The position numbers and the translations under genes are program-made. 64,000 nt of DNA from Hyphococcus sp. Lineage in GTDB: Bacteria > Pseudomonadota > Alphaproteobacteria > Caulobacterales > Parvularculaceae. The DNA lies in the NCBI GenBank assembly GCA_021776335.1, contig JAJFGB010000009.1, forward strand, positions 124,001-188,000, given 5' to 3'. Positions 44,154 to 53,044 of the stretch are shown piece after piece; the stretch's first letter is position 1, and the number at the start of each line of letters is the position of its first letter. The notes under the pieces are model-generated. The model made no database searches and had not been told where the DNA came from. It saw nothing but the letters and a program-made list of their open reading frames with translations.

Positions 44154-46952
44154 CTATAGCCCCGTTGCGCGTTGCCACCAGCCCTTGCGGCTCGGTTTTT
44201 CGGCTTTTGAAGCCGGATCTGTATCTTCTGGCTCAGGCGCTGGCTGCCCCGAGACAACGACCGGCGGAGGCGTGTTCTCCGGGGCCGGGCTTTCGACAGG
44301 CTGGTCGGTTTTGGCGCCGTTGCCGCGCGTATCAGCATCGTCTTTGGGCTTGGTCTGTTCCAGCGCCACACTATCGGCCTCGGAATGGTTTGCGGCCGAT
44401 GATCCTTCGTCCTGACCGCCATCTGCCTTTTCGGCGTCGGACTGTGATTCCGCTTGGATGCCGTCCTGACTGGCGTCACCCTCGGTCTTACGGTTGCGGC
44501 GCCCGCCGCGGCGTCCCCGTCGGCGACGGCGTTTGGGTTTATCGCCGTCTTCTTCCTCACCGGCGGCGGCGTTTGTTTGTTCAGCTGAGGGTTGCTCGCT
44601 GACGTTTTCTTTTTCTTCGGCAGATTGATCGCCGTCGCTTTGTTCACGCGGCGCAGCGTCTTTGCGCCGCCGCCGTCGACGGCGTTTCTTGCGGCCGCCA
44701 TCTTCGTGATCTTCCTGTTTTTCTTCGCCTTCGACGCTGGCTTCTGGCTCTGCTTCGCTTTCAACGTCGTCCAGAACAATGGCGTCGGTTTGGTCTGCAC
44801 GAATGACGGTAGTTTCCTGTGTGCGCTCCCGCGGGGCGCCGCTCTTTTCGAGGTCGTAGACGTCGCCGGCCTTTTTGGGGTCCGCTAGAATTTCGATGGA
44901 AACGCCGTTGTCGTCTTCAATTCGTTTCAACCAGTCGCGGTTGTGATTGAGTACATAAAGGCTCACATCAAGCGAAGTATGTGCAACGATCAGGCCGACC
45001 TTGCCCGATATAGCTTCGCCTTCGATGGCGCGCAAAATACGAAGCGCGGCCATTTCGTGCGACCGGACAGCGCCCGCGCCGGAGCAGGTGGGGCAGGTGT
45101 GTGTCGTGCCGTCGACAATGCCGGAGCGTCGGCGTTGGCGCGAAAGTTCCAGCAGACCGAAATTTGAAATGCGGCCAACCTGAATGCGCGCGCGGTCCGA
45201 TTTGAGTCCGTCCTTAAGCGCTTTTTCGACTTTGCGATTGTTTCTGGACTCTTCCATGTCGATAAAATCGATCACGATGAGGCCGGCAAGGTCGCGCAAC
45301 CGGAATTGTCGGGCGGCTTCCTGAGCGGCCTCAATATTTGTTTTCAAAGCCGTCAATTCGATATTGCGCTCACGCGTTGACCGGCCAGAGTTAACGTCAA
45401 TAGCGATCAGCGCTTCGGTTTGATGGATGACGATATACCCGCCTGATTTTAGGCGAACTGTCGGCTGATACATGCCGTCCAGCTGTTCTTCGACACTATG
45501 TTTCAAAAAGATTGGCGCCCGGTCTTTGTAGGGCTGCACATTCTTGGCATGAGACGGCATCAGCATTTTCATGAAATCTTTGGCTTCACGATAGCCGGTT
45601 TCGCCCTCCACGAGTACGGTTGAAATGTCTTTGTCGTATAGGTCGCGGATCGCCCGTTTGATGAGGTTGGCTTCTTCGTAGATCAGACAAGGTGCGATGG
45701 ACTTTAAGGTCAGTGTTCTGATGTTTTCCCAAAGCCGCAAAAGATAATCATAATCTCGCTTGATCTCGATTTTTGTGCGCTTTGCGCCGGCAGTTCGGAT
45801 AATCAATCCCATGCCTTGCGGCACTTCAAGGCTGTCGACAACGCGGCGTAAACGCCGCCGGTCAGTTGCACTCGGAATCTTCCGTGAAATGCCGCCGCCA
45901 CGTGCAGTATTGGGCATGAGCACACAATATCGCCCTGCAAGCGACATATAGGTGGTTAAGGCTGCGCCTTTATTACCGCGTTCTTCTTTGACTGCCTGCA
46001 CCAGCAGAATTTGACGTCGTTTGATGACTTCCTGAATCTTGTAATTTCGCAAAAGGTTTGAGCGTTTGCGCTTGGCGTCTTTATACCGGTCAAAAAGTGC
46101 GTTGCGCGCGGCGCGGGCTGCCTTCGCGGCGCTCGTTTTTTCGTCATTGGCCGCGTCGCCTGACGTCTCGTCGGCGGCGCCATCGGCATCCGGGTCACCT
46201 TCATCACTGCCGACAGCAGCGTCTACATTCGTTTCGCTGCTTTCCGCCTCGACCCCGTCGTCGCTTTCCGGAGCGATGTCGATTGCCGGCTGCTCGTCAT
46301 CTGCCGAAGCTGCCTGATCTTGTCCGTTTCCGTCGTCATCATTATCAACGTCATCGGGCTTTTTCTGGTCGTCGCCAGCATCATTTTTGACGTCTTCTTC
46401 TTCGTCCTCTTCATCAGTTGCGTCATCTACACTGCCATCTACAGCGCCCGATTCGTCGTCAGCGTGTTCGTTCACAGCCTCGACTAATTCATCACCCTGC
46501 TTGGACGTATCATCGCTGTCGCTATCTGTCGCGCCATTGGGCTCGTCATTTTCTGCGGCTTCAAATCCGCGGCCATTTTCATCAAGCGGATCTTCGCCAT
46601 CTTGTTCAAATTCATCTTCGTCGCCGCGTTGTGACAGCTCAAGTTGTGCGGCGAGGTCGGCGACCTCCGCTTCGGCTTGTTGCAACAGTTCGCGGTCGGA
46701 TACCGGGATCTGATAATAATCTGGATGGATTTCGCTGAACGCCAGGAAACCGTGGCGATTGCCGCCATATTCGACAAATGCTGCCTGCAGAGAGGGTTCA
46801 ACGCGCGTAACGCGCGCCAGGTAGATATTGCCTCTAAGCGGTTTTCGCGCCTCGGATTCGAAGTCGAAGTCTTCGATTTTGCCATTGTCGAGCACGGCCA
46901 CGCGCACCTCTTCCGGGTGGGCCGCGTCGATCAGCATACTTTTTTTCGTCAT
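44154..46952 (-). CDS. rne: Ribonuclease E
   Basis: Predicted 932-residue endoribonuclease and degradosome scaffold. The catalytic metal-binding Asp519 (LIAIDVNSG) and Asp562 (IVIDFIDME) and the zinc-link Cys620/Cys623 (TCPTCSGAG) are present. The S1 domain is split by a ~220-residue insert (about residues 84-303) whose core, 109-272, is almost entirely acidic. The C-terminal tail has Arg-rich blocks and ends EKPSRKGWWQRATGL, matching the GWW element by which Caulobacter RNase E binds PNPase. The ATG at 46952 has GGAG upstream. Confidence 0.96.
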   Translation of the reverse strand: MTKKSMLIDAAHPEEVRVAVLDNGKIEDFDFESEARKPLRGNIYLARVTRVEPSLQAAFVEYGGNRHGFLAFSEIHPDYYQIPVSDRELLQQAEAEVADLAAQLELSQRGDEDEFEQDGEDPLDENGRGFEAAENDEPNGATDSDSDDTSKQGDELVEAVNEHADDESGAVDGSVDDATDEEDEEEDVKNDAGDDQKKPDDVDNDDDGNGQDQAASADDEQPAIDIAPESDDGVEAESSETNVDAAVGSDEGDPDADGAADETSGDAANDEKTSAAKAARAARNALFDRYKDAKRKRSNLLRNYKIQEVIKRRQILLVQAVKEERGNKGAALTTYMSLAGRYCVLMPNTARGGGISRKIPSATDRRRLRRVVDSLEVPQGMGLIIRTAGAKRTKIEIKRDYDYLLRLWENIRTLTLKSIAPCLIYEEANLIKRAIRDLYDKDISTVLVEGETGYREAKDFMKMLMPSHAKNVQPYKDRAPIFLKHSVEEQLDGMYQPTVRLKSGGYIVIHQTEALIAIDVNSGRSTRERNIELTALKTNIEAAQEAARQFRLRDLAGLIVIDFIDMEESRNNRKVEKALKDGLKSDRARIQVGRISNFGLLELSRQRRRSGIVDGTTHTCPTCSGAGAVRSHEMAALRILRAIEGEAISGKVGLIVAHTSLDVSLYVLNHNRDWLKRIEDDNGVSIEILADPKKAGDVYDLEKSGAPRERTQETTVIRADQTDAIVLDDVESEAEPEASVEGEEKQEDHEDGGRKKRRRRRRRKDAAPREQSDGDQSAEEKENVSEQPSAEQTNAAAGEEEDGDKPKRRRRRGRRGGRRNRKTEGDASQDGIQAESQSDAEKADGGQDEGSSAANHSEADSVALEQTKPKDDADTRGNGAKTDQPVESPAPENTPPPVVVSGQPAPEPEDTDPASKAEKPSRKGWWQRATGL

Positions 46953-47427
46953 TGGATATTGCTCCGCAATGCGAGGTCGGAGCCGCCGCATTGCCTGGGT
47001 TGGACCGCCGAAGCGCGCGCGCGACCGATGGGCTGTCCCCTTGCAGGGCAGCGTCGGATTTCATTTGCGCATCTTGCGTCATCGGCGAAAACTAATTTTC
47101 ATGCCGGGCTATAATCCGGCGGTTTATTGTTATGGCGCTGGGCGCCTGTTTTTTGCTCCTCGCAAGCCGGCGTGATGCCATATGCTGCGAGCCGGCCAAA
47201 GGAGCTGCCGGCGTTTATTCCGGGAAAAAGCGGACAAATTGGCGCTTTCCGGAAAATCTCAAATACAGGCGCTAAGGGTGTAAATCTCGTACAGCCTGCA
47301 ACTTCTGCCTGCGATGTTGCCCTAAAAAAGGCTTTTCGCAAGCAATTTCTGACCATGCATGAGCGCGTGGAAAAAGAAAACCCATAGAAGTGGGCGACTC
47401 AGTGTTGCATGCAAAAGTAGCTCAAAT

Positions 47428-47444
47428 GTTAACGTCGCGTTAAC
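47428..47444 (+). promoter_or_regulatory. CtrA-type binding box upstream of amiC
   Basis: GTTAACGTCGCGTTAAC contains TTAA-N7-TTAAC, the consensus of the cell-cycle regulator CtrA. It is also a perfect inverted repeat (GTTAACG/CGTTAAC). It lies about 86 bases before the amidase start, fitting control of a cell-separation enzyme by CtrA. Confidence 0.65.
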
Positions 47445-47466
47445 GTTATCGAAAAGAAGATTATTT

Positions 47467-47498
47467 GCGGGATTTTGTAACAAATCCGCATTTTTTTT
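47467..47498 (+). terminator. Terminator-like hairpin upstream of amiC
   Basis: GCGGGATTTTGT and ACAAATCCGC form a stem with two bulges, followed directly by eight Ts (47491-47498). It ends only 31 bases before the amiC start. It may end a short upstream transcript or attenuate amiC. Confidence 0.55.
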
Positions 47499-47529
47499 AA
47501 CTTTCCGGCGTATACGCGGCGGCGTATGG

Positions 47530-48828
47530 ATGGATTTGATGATAGTAAAAATACTCAAAAATGCGGGATATTCGGGTCTTCAGGCAGTTGTGGCCGGTTT
47601 TAGCCTGTTTGCCAGCGCCCAAGCGGCGGAACTCCTTGACGTTCGATTTGGGCCAAGCGGGGATACAACGCGGATCGTATTCGATCTGAGCGGCGCGACC
47701 GATTACACGATTTCCGGTGACGAAACTGGCGCGGGCCGGCTGATGGTCGATTTCGCTTCTTTGGCGACGAATAGTGGAGACCACAACTTCAAGCCAGGCA
47801 AAGGCCACATCCTGCGCTATGGCTTTGCTCAAGCGCCTCAATCTGGCGCCAGAGCCGTACTCGAGCTGAAGCAATCAGCCAAAATAAGCAAGATATTCAT
47901 GCTGGAGCCATCTGCCGGGGTCGCGAAGCACCGTCTGGTGATAGATCTGCAAACAGCCGATAAAAAAGACTTTCTGGCCAGTTTGCCTGGGCGTTACCCG
48001 GATCTTGCGGCAGTGATTGAACAAGCGACCGCAGAGACCTCACAGCCGGTGTTGGTCCTGCCGCCAACCCCAACGCAGAAAGAAGTTCGGGCAGAGCCGC
48101 TGGCGCTCCAGACCATTGTCATTGCCGCCGGCCATGGCGGCGCTGATCCTGGCGCCCAAGGCCAAAGCGGTACGTTCGAAAAAACAGTAACGCTGGCTGC
48201 CGCCTTGAAACTTGCCGAAATATTGGAAAAACGGGGACGTTATAAGGTCGTTTTGACGAGGAACGACGATTCGACCATCAGGCCGGATGCGCGTGAAACC
48301 CAAGCGCGGGAGGCAAACGCTGATCTTTTCATTGCCCTGCATGCGGATGCCATTGCCAATACAGTTGTGCGCGGCGCCTCCGTATACACGCTGTCTGATG
48401 CTGGCGCCGCGCGCTCTGCGACGCTGGCGAAAGCCCAGGGTGAATATGAGGTTTATGATCTGGACCTCGAGAAAGTTGGGCAAGAGCGGGGGCAGGATCT
48501 TGGCGACATTCTCTTGGATAAGGCGCAGGATTTTACCAGCACCGCATCGTCCAATTTTGCGGAAATGCTGATCGACAAGCTTGCGAAGAAAACGCCCATG
48601 CTGAACCGGTCTCATCGCAAAGGTGATTTGCGGGTGCTGCTGGCGCCGGATGTTCCAGCTGTTCTGATGGAAATGGCCTTTATTTCAAACGTCAAGGACG
48701 AGGCGAACCTCAATTCTCCGGCCTGGCGCAAACGCGCCATGACGGCCGTTGCTGACGCGATAGACCAGTATTTTGACGATCCAAGGTTGCAAAGGCAGGC
48801 GGCAAATACCGCAGGTGGGGCGCAATAA
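47530..48828 (+). CDS. amiC: N-acetylmuramoyl-L-alanine amidase, AmiC type
   Basis: Predicted 432-residue periplasmic murein amidase for daughter-cell separation. A signal peptide ends SAQA|AELLD. An AMIN domain follows, then a catalytic Amidase_3 domain starting at IVIAAGHGGADPG (zinc ligand His202). Further zinc ligands are the Glu in TFEKTVTLA and the His in IALHADA; the catalytic Glu is in VLMEMAFISN. The frame is open to 47359, but that would precede the hairpin and lacks a signal. ATGs at 47530 and 47539 are both possible. It is followed by mrcA on the same strand. Confidence 0.92.
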   Translation: MDLMIVKILKNAGYSGLQAVVAGFSLFASAQAAELLDVRFGPSGDTTRIVFDLSGATDYTISGDETGAGRLMVDFASLATNSGDHNFKPGKGHILRYGFAQAPQSGARAVLELKQSAKISKIFMLEPSAGVAKHRLVIDLQTADKKDFLASLPGRYPDLAAVIEQATAETSQPVLVLPPTPTQKEVRAEPLALQTIVIAAGHGGADPGAQGQSGTFEKTVTLAAALKLAEILEKRGRYKVVLTRNDDSTIRPDARETQAREANADLFIALHADAIANTVVRGASVYTLSDAGAARSATLAKAQGEYEVYDLDLEKVGQERGQDLGDILLDKAQDFTSTASSNFAEMLIDKLAKKTPMLNRSHRKGDLRVLLAPDVPAVLMEMAFISNVKDEANLNSPAWRKRAMTAVADAIDQYFDDPRLQRQAANTAGGAQ

Positions 48829-49008
48829 GCCAAAGCGTTACGAAATCGACATTTTGCGACGCCATTGCGCCTCGCTGTGGTCCAAATTATGCGCTAAACC
48901 GACAAGGCCATAGAGGGGCGTCTCATCGCTTTTCAGACGGCGCCAAGCTTTTCGAGAGAGCGAAAAGTGAAGAATTAACAGGGCGCCGCTTATGGGCGTG
49001 GCGTAGGA
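48829..49008 (+). other. amiC-mrcA spacer with small hairpin
   Basis: A 180-base spacer. CTTTTCG (48948-48954) and CGAAAAG (48961-48967) form a seven-pair hairpin with loop AGAGAG about 40 bases before mrcA, without a T-run. Nothing else is recognisable. Confidence 0.4.
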
Positions 49009-51849
49009 ATGATGACTGACGATAAGAACAAAGACGGACGGCCCGATCAGCGGTTGTCTTTTGGAGAAGATGAAGACGCGGCGAGAGAGCATGCGCCGGT
49101 TTCAGAAAACCTGGCCTCAGAAAATACTGAACAGGGCGATGCTGTTTCAAGCAACGCTGAGCACGGCAATTCTGCTGATGAATCTCCCATCGTTGACGCC
49201 ATCTCTGTGGAACACGAAACCGAAGTCCTCCTCCGCGAAGGAGATGTCGTGAAGGAAGAGCTTCTCGCGGCGCCAAAGCGGGCGCCGGCTGCGCCAGCGA
49301 TGCAGACCGCGAAATCAGACACCCGTAAAGGCGAGCGGGCTTTACCATTTATCTTTAAACTCGCCGGAATGGGTTTTGCCATTGCAGCGTTTGGCATAGT
49401 CGGCGCGGCTGGCTTTGCGGGATGGTATCTTAACAAACTCAATCAGGATCTGCCGGATTATTCTGCGCTGGCTGAATATGCGCCTGCGGTGACGACGCGC
49501 GTTTATGCGGGTGATGGGTCGCTTGTCGCGGAGTTTGCTCGGGAACGTCGCCTGTTTGTGCCGATCGAGTCGATTCCACATCATGTGAAATTCGCGTTCG
49601 TATCGGCCGAAGACAAATCCTTTTATGAGCACAATGGTCTCGACATCCGCGGAATCGTTCGTGCGCAGCTGTCGAATTTTACAAATATATTGCGCGGTCG
49701 ACGTCTTGAGGGCGGCTCGACGATAACCCAGCAGGTGGCCAAAAACTTCCTTCTTTCAAGCGAGCAAAAAATCGAGCGCAAAGTGAAAGAGATGCTGATC
49801 GCTCGGAAAATGGAGAGAGCGTTTACAAAAGACCATATTCTTGAACTTTACCTCAATGAGATTTATCTCGGCAACCGTTCCTATGGTGTTGCGGCGGCTG
49901 CACTCAATTATTTTGACAAACCCCTCAGTGAGCTGACGATTAACGAGGCGGGCTACTTGGCGGCGATCACCAAAGGGCCGAGTAACTACCATCCGATCAT
50001 TAATGAGGACCGCTCGTTAGAGCGGCGCGACTGGGTAATTGGGCGGCTGTTAGATGACGAACACATAACACAGGAAGAGGCCGATGAAGCGCGCGCCCGC
50101 CCGCTCGGCGCCTCCATAGCGCCGCCGCTTGGCGCCCGTGATTGGACCATGGAGTATTTTGCCGAAGAGGTGCGCAAGCAAATCGTCAGTCTGTATGGCG
50201 TCGAAGCGCTTTATGACGGTGGCCTGGCGGTCAGGACATCCGTTGATCCACGGCTGCAATTGGCGGCCGGCAATGCCTTGCGTCGGTGGCTGGTGGAATA
50301 TGATCAGCGTCATGGGTGGCGCGGGCCGCTGGGCACCGTTGAAATCGCTGAAGATTGGGCGGAGACATTTTCTGAGGATATAAAAGGGCTCTTCGACAAT
50401 CGCACACTGTCTGATGATCTGGCGCCGTGGCGCCCGGCGGTAGTGCTGTCTGTTAGTGACGCGGCGGCGCTCATCGGCTTTGCCGACGGAACCGAAGGCC
50501 TTATCGCACTCGAACAAATGGCGTGGGCGCGCGAATATATTTCGGCCAATGATCTGGGTGAAGAATTAACGTCGGTGACGTCGGCGCTGAACCCGGGCGA
50601 TGTCATTTATGTTGAGCAGGCCGTAAAGCTGCCCACAATTGGAGAAGATGGCGTCGAAGAAGCTGTTACTGGCGAACCAGTTGAGCTCGAGGGCGTCTAT
50701 GCGTTGCGGCAAGTACCGGCGGTGAATGGCGGCCTGATCGCGATTGATCCTCATACAGGCCGCGTGCTGGCGATGGTCGGTGGTTTTTCATTCCGGCTTT
50801 CAGAATTTAACCGCGCTATACAGGCGGAGCGTCAGCCCGGTTCAACATTCAAACCCTTCGTCTATTCTGTTGCGCTTGATAGTGGATATACACCGGCGTC
50901 GACCGTACTCGATGCGCCGTTTGTCGCGCCAGGCATCGACAGCTGGTACAAGCCCGGCAACTACATTGAGGGGCGTTGGTACGGCAACAGCACGCTTCGT
51001 CTGGGGGTTGAGCAGTCGCGAAACGCGATGACCGCACGGCTTGCGCAGGATCTCGGCATCGGGCGCATCATGGATTATGTGGAACGTTTCCATCTTTCTG
51101 ACAAATTACCGCGAGAGCTCGCGATTTCCCTTGGGGCGGGAGAAACCACATTGATGCGCATTACGGCGGCCTATTCAATATTCGTGAATGGCGGCAAACG
51201 CGTGGAGCCGGTGGTGATTGACAGGATCCAGGATCGCACTGGCAAAACCATTTATAAACGCGACGAGCGCGTATGTTTGACGTGCAATCCGTCGCAATGG
51301 TTGGGCCAGCCCGAACCACAGCTTGCTGATCTGCGTGAGCAGGTCGTTGATCCGCGTACTGCTTATCAGATTACGTCGATTCTTGAAGGTGTTGTTGTGC
51401 GCGGGACAGGCTCCGCGGTTCGTCGGGTCAGCAATAAGCCGCTGGCGGGAAAAACTGGTACGACAAACGATTATAAGGATGCCTGGTTTGTGGGTTTTGC
51501 GCCGGATTTGGCTGCGGGCGTCTATGTCGGCTTTGATATGCCGCAGACGCTTGGTCAAGGTGAAGCCGGCGGCAAGGTTGCCGCCCCGATCTTTGCGGAT
51601 TTTATGGTAGAGGCGCTGAAGGATTTGCCTGGCACGCCATTTCGTGTCCCGTCGGGCATCCGGCTTGTTCGCGTTAATGCCAAAACCGGCCGCCCGGCCG
51701 CGGCGGGCGACAGAAATGTCATCCTTGAGGCGTTCAAAGCCGACGATGTTATTGGCGGTGATCCCTCGCGGGAAGATTTGTTCCTGGATCCGTTGAGCGC
51801 AGCGCCGGTGGAAGAAGAGAACGAAGACAATCTCAACGGTCTTTACTAG
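49009..51849 (+). CDS. mrcA: Penicillin-binding protein 1A (bifunctional)
   Basis: Predicted 946-residue class A PBP. A ~110-residue acidic cytoplasmic tail precedes the membrane anchor (about 112-140). Glycosyltransferase Glu201 is in SAEDKSFYEHNG, with GGSTITQQVAKN following. Transpeptidase Ser612 is in QPGSTFKPFVY, SRNAMT is the second motif, and KTGTTNDYKDAWF the third. It polymerises and crosslinks peptidoglycan in the periplasm. ATGs at 49009 and 49012 are both possible. Its neighbour amiC hydrolyses the same polymer. Confidence 0.95.
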   Translation: MMTDDKNKDGRPDQRLSFGEDEDAAREHAPVSENLASENTEQGDAVSSNAEHGNSADESPIVDAISVEHETEVLLREGDVVKEELLAAPKRAPAAPAMQTAKSDTRKGERALPFIFKLAGMGFAIAAFGIVGAAGFAGWYLNKLNQDLPDYSALAEYAPAVTTRVYAGDGSLVAEFARERRLFVPIESIPHHVKFAFVSAEDKSFYEHNGLDIRGIVRAQLSNFTNILRGRRLEGGSTITQQVAKNFLLSSEQKIERKVKEMLIARKMERAFTKDHILELYLNEIYLGNRSYGVAAAALNYFDKPLSELTINEAGYLAAITKGPSNYHPIINEDRSLERRDWVIGRLLDDEHITQEEADEARARPLGASIAPPLGARDWTMEYFAEEVRKQIVSLYGVEALYDGGLAVRTSVDPRLQLAAGNALRRWLVEYDQRHGWRGPLGTVEIAEDWAETFSEDIKGLFDNRTLSDDLAPWRPAVVLSVSDAAALIGFADGTEGLIALEQMAWAREYISANDLGEELTSVTSALNPGDVIYVEQAVKLPTIGEDGVEEAVTGEPVELEGVYALRQVPAVNGGLIAIDPHTGRVLAMVGGFSFRLSEFNRAIQAERQPGSTFKPFVYSVALDSGYTPASTVLDAPFVAPGIDSWYKPGNYIEGRWYGNSTLRLGVEQSRNAMTARLAQDLGIGRIMDYVERFHLSDKLPRELAISLGAGETTLMRITAAYSIFVNGGKRVEPVVIDRIQDRTGKTIYKRDERVCLTCNPSQWLGQPEPQLADLREQVVDPRTAYQITSILEGVVVRGTGSAVRRVSNKPLAGKTGTTNDYKDAWFVGFAPDLAAGVYVGFDMPQTLGQGEAGGKVAAPIFADFMVEALKDLPGTPFRVPSGIRLVRVNAKTGRPAAAGDRNVILEAFKADDVIGGDPSREDLFLDPLSAAPVEEENEDNLNGLY

Positions 51850-51921
51850 CCAGCCGGCCATTCCCATAACAGTTTCAATGTTGGCGGCCATTGAGGCCGC
51901 TGATCTCGCAGGAGATATTGT

Positions 51922-53032
51922 ATGCGCGCCGAGATGGAAGCGATCGTCAATGAGACCAAGCAGTCGTTGGAACTGCTGAGGAGGCGTCTTTGACTGGGAT
52001 AAAGCGCAAAGAGAACTCGACGAATTAAACGCCCGCGCGGAAGACCCGAAACTTTGGGATGACCCAGGCGCGGCGCAGGCGCTGATGCAAAAGCGCAATG
52101 CGCTCGAGGCGCAGATGAACGCCATTGGTGGGACCGCGCAAGAGCTGGAAGAACTCGTTGAACTAGCGGAACTTGCCGCCGAAGAACGCGACGAAGCTAG
52201 CCTTGATGAAACGCAGGAGATGATAACAGCGCTGCGTGATCGCGCCGCCAAAGCCGAAATCGAGGCGCTTTTATCGGGCGAAGCCGACAGCAATGATTGT
52301 TTTGTCGAAATCCATCCGGGCGCCGGCGGCACGGAATCCAACGATTGGGCGGCGATGCTATTGCGCATGTATGTGCGCTGGGCGCAGCAGCGCGGCTATA
52401 AAGTCGATATCATCGAAGAACAGGCGGGTGACGAGGCGGGGATCAAATCCGCAACCATCCAGGTCAAAGGCCACAATGCCTATGGCTGGTTAAAGACCGA
52501 ATCCGGCGTTCACCGTCTGGTGCGCATTTCGCCATTCGATTCAAATGCCCGCCGCCACACGTCATTTGCGTCCGCCTGGATATATCCAGTGGTCGACGAC
52601 AATATCGAAATCGATATCAACGAAAGCGATTGCCGCATTGATACGTTTCGCGCATCAGGCGCTGGCGGCCAGCACGTCAACACAACTGATTCAGCAGTGC
52701 GCATTACGCACCTACCGACTGGATTTGTCGTGCAGTGTCAAAATGAACGTTCGCAACATAAAAACCGCGCCACTGCATGGACCATGCTGCGCGCGCGGCT
52801 CTATGAAGCGGAATTGCAAAAACGCGAAGAAGCCGCCGCCGCCACTGAAGCCGGTAAATCTGATATTGGCTGGGGGCATCAGATTCGGTCCTATGTGTTG
52901 CAGCCCTATCAGATGGTGAAAGATTTGCGCACGCAGGTTGAAAGTTCCGATCCAGACAAAGTGCTCGACGGCGATCTGGACAAGTTCATGAGCGCCTCGC
53001 TGGCGCAACGTGTGACCGGTGAGGGGGCGTAG
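51922..53032 (+). CDS. prfB: Peptide chain release factor 2 (programmed +1 frameshift)
   Basis: The first 23 codons run from ATG 51922 to CTT (51988-51990), followed in frame by TGA (51991-51993). A +1 shift continues GAC TGG GAT from 51992 and yields a 369-residue RF2. The frameshift signal is AGGAGG (51979-51984), three bases, then CTT TGA C, the same spacing as in E. coli prfB. The stop-codon recognition tripeptide SPF is in VRISPFDSN, and the catalytic GGQ is in [12 protein letters not shown]2 reads UGA and UAA; low RF2 favours the shift, so the gene self-regulates. Confidence 0.96.
51979..51994 (+). promoter_or_regulatory. prfB: prfB programmed frameshift site
   Basis: AGGAGGCGTCTTTGAC: an internal Shine-Dalgarno-like AGGAGG, a three-base spacer, and the slippery CTT followed by the in-frame UGA plus C. 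All elements known to drive +1 frameshifting in bacterial RF2 genes are present. Confidence 0.95.
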
Positions 53033-53044
53033 GCGGAGGAAACA

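Larger units (their letters stand above)
46953..47529. other. Divergent rne/amiC intergenic region
   Basis: About 577 bases with no convincing gene, holding the promoters of rne (minus) and amiC (plus). Long rne leaders are used for autoregulation in enterobacteria; whether that applies here is unknown. A TATAAT string at 47110-47115 lacks a clear -35 box. The CtrA-like box (47428-47444) and a terminator-like hairpin (47467-47498) are listed separately. Confidence 0.5.

Noticed and set aside
46387-46713. Serine-rich open frame antisense to rne
   Set aside because: It is the mirror of the Asp/Glu-rich insert codons and has no ribosome binding site or independent coding signs.
47359-47529. Longer N-terminus of the AmiC amidase
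   Set aside because: The extension would cover the CtrA-like box and the T8 hairpin and place the signal peptide inside the protein.
52085-53032. prfB beginning at the ATG at 52085
   Set aside because: The conserved N-terminal helix lies upstream, joined through the programmed frameshift at 51991.
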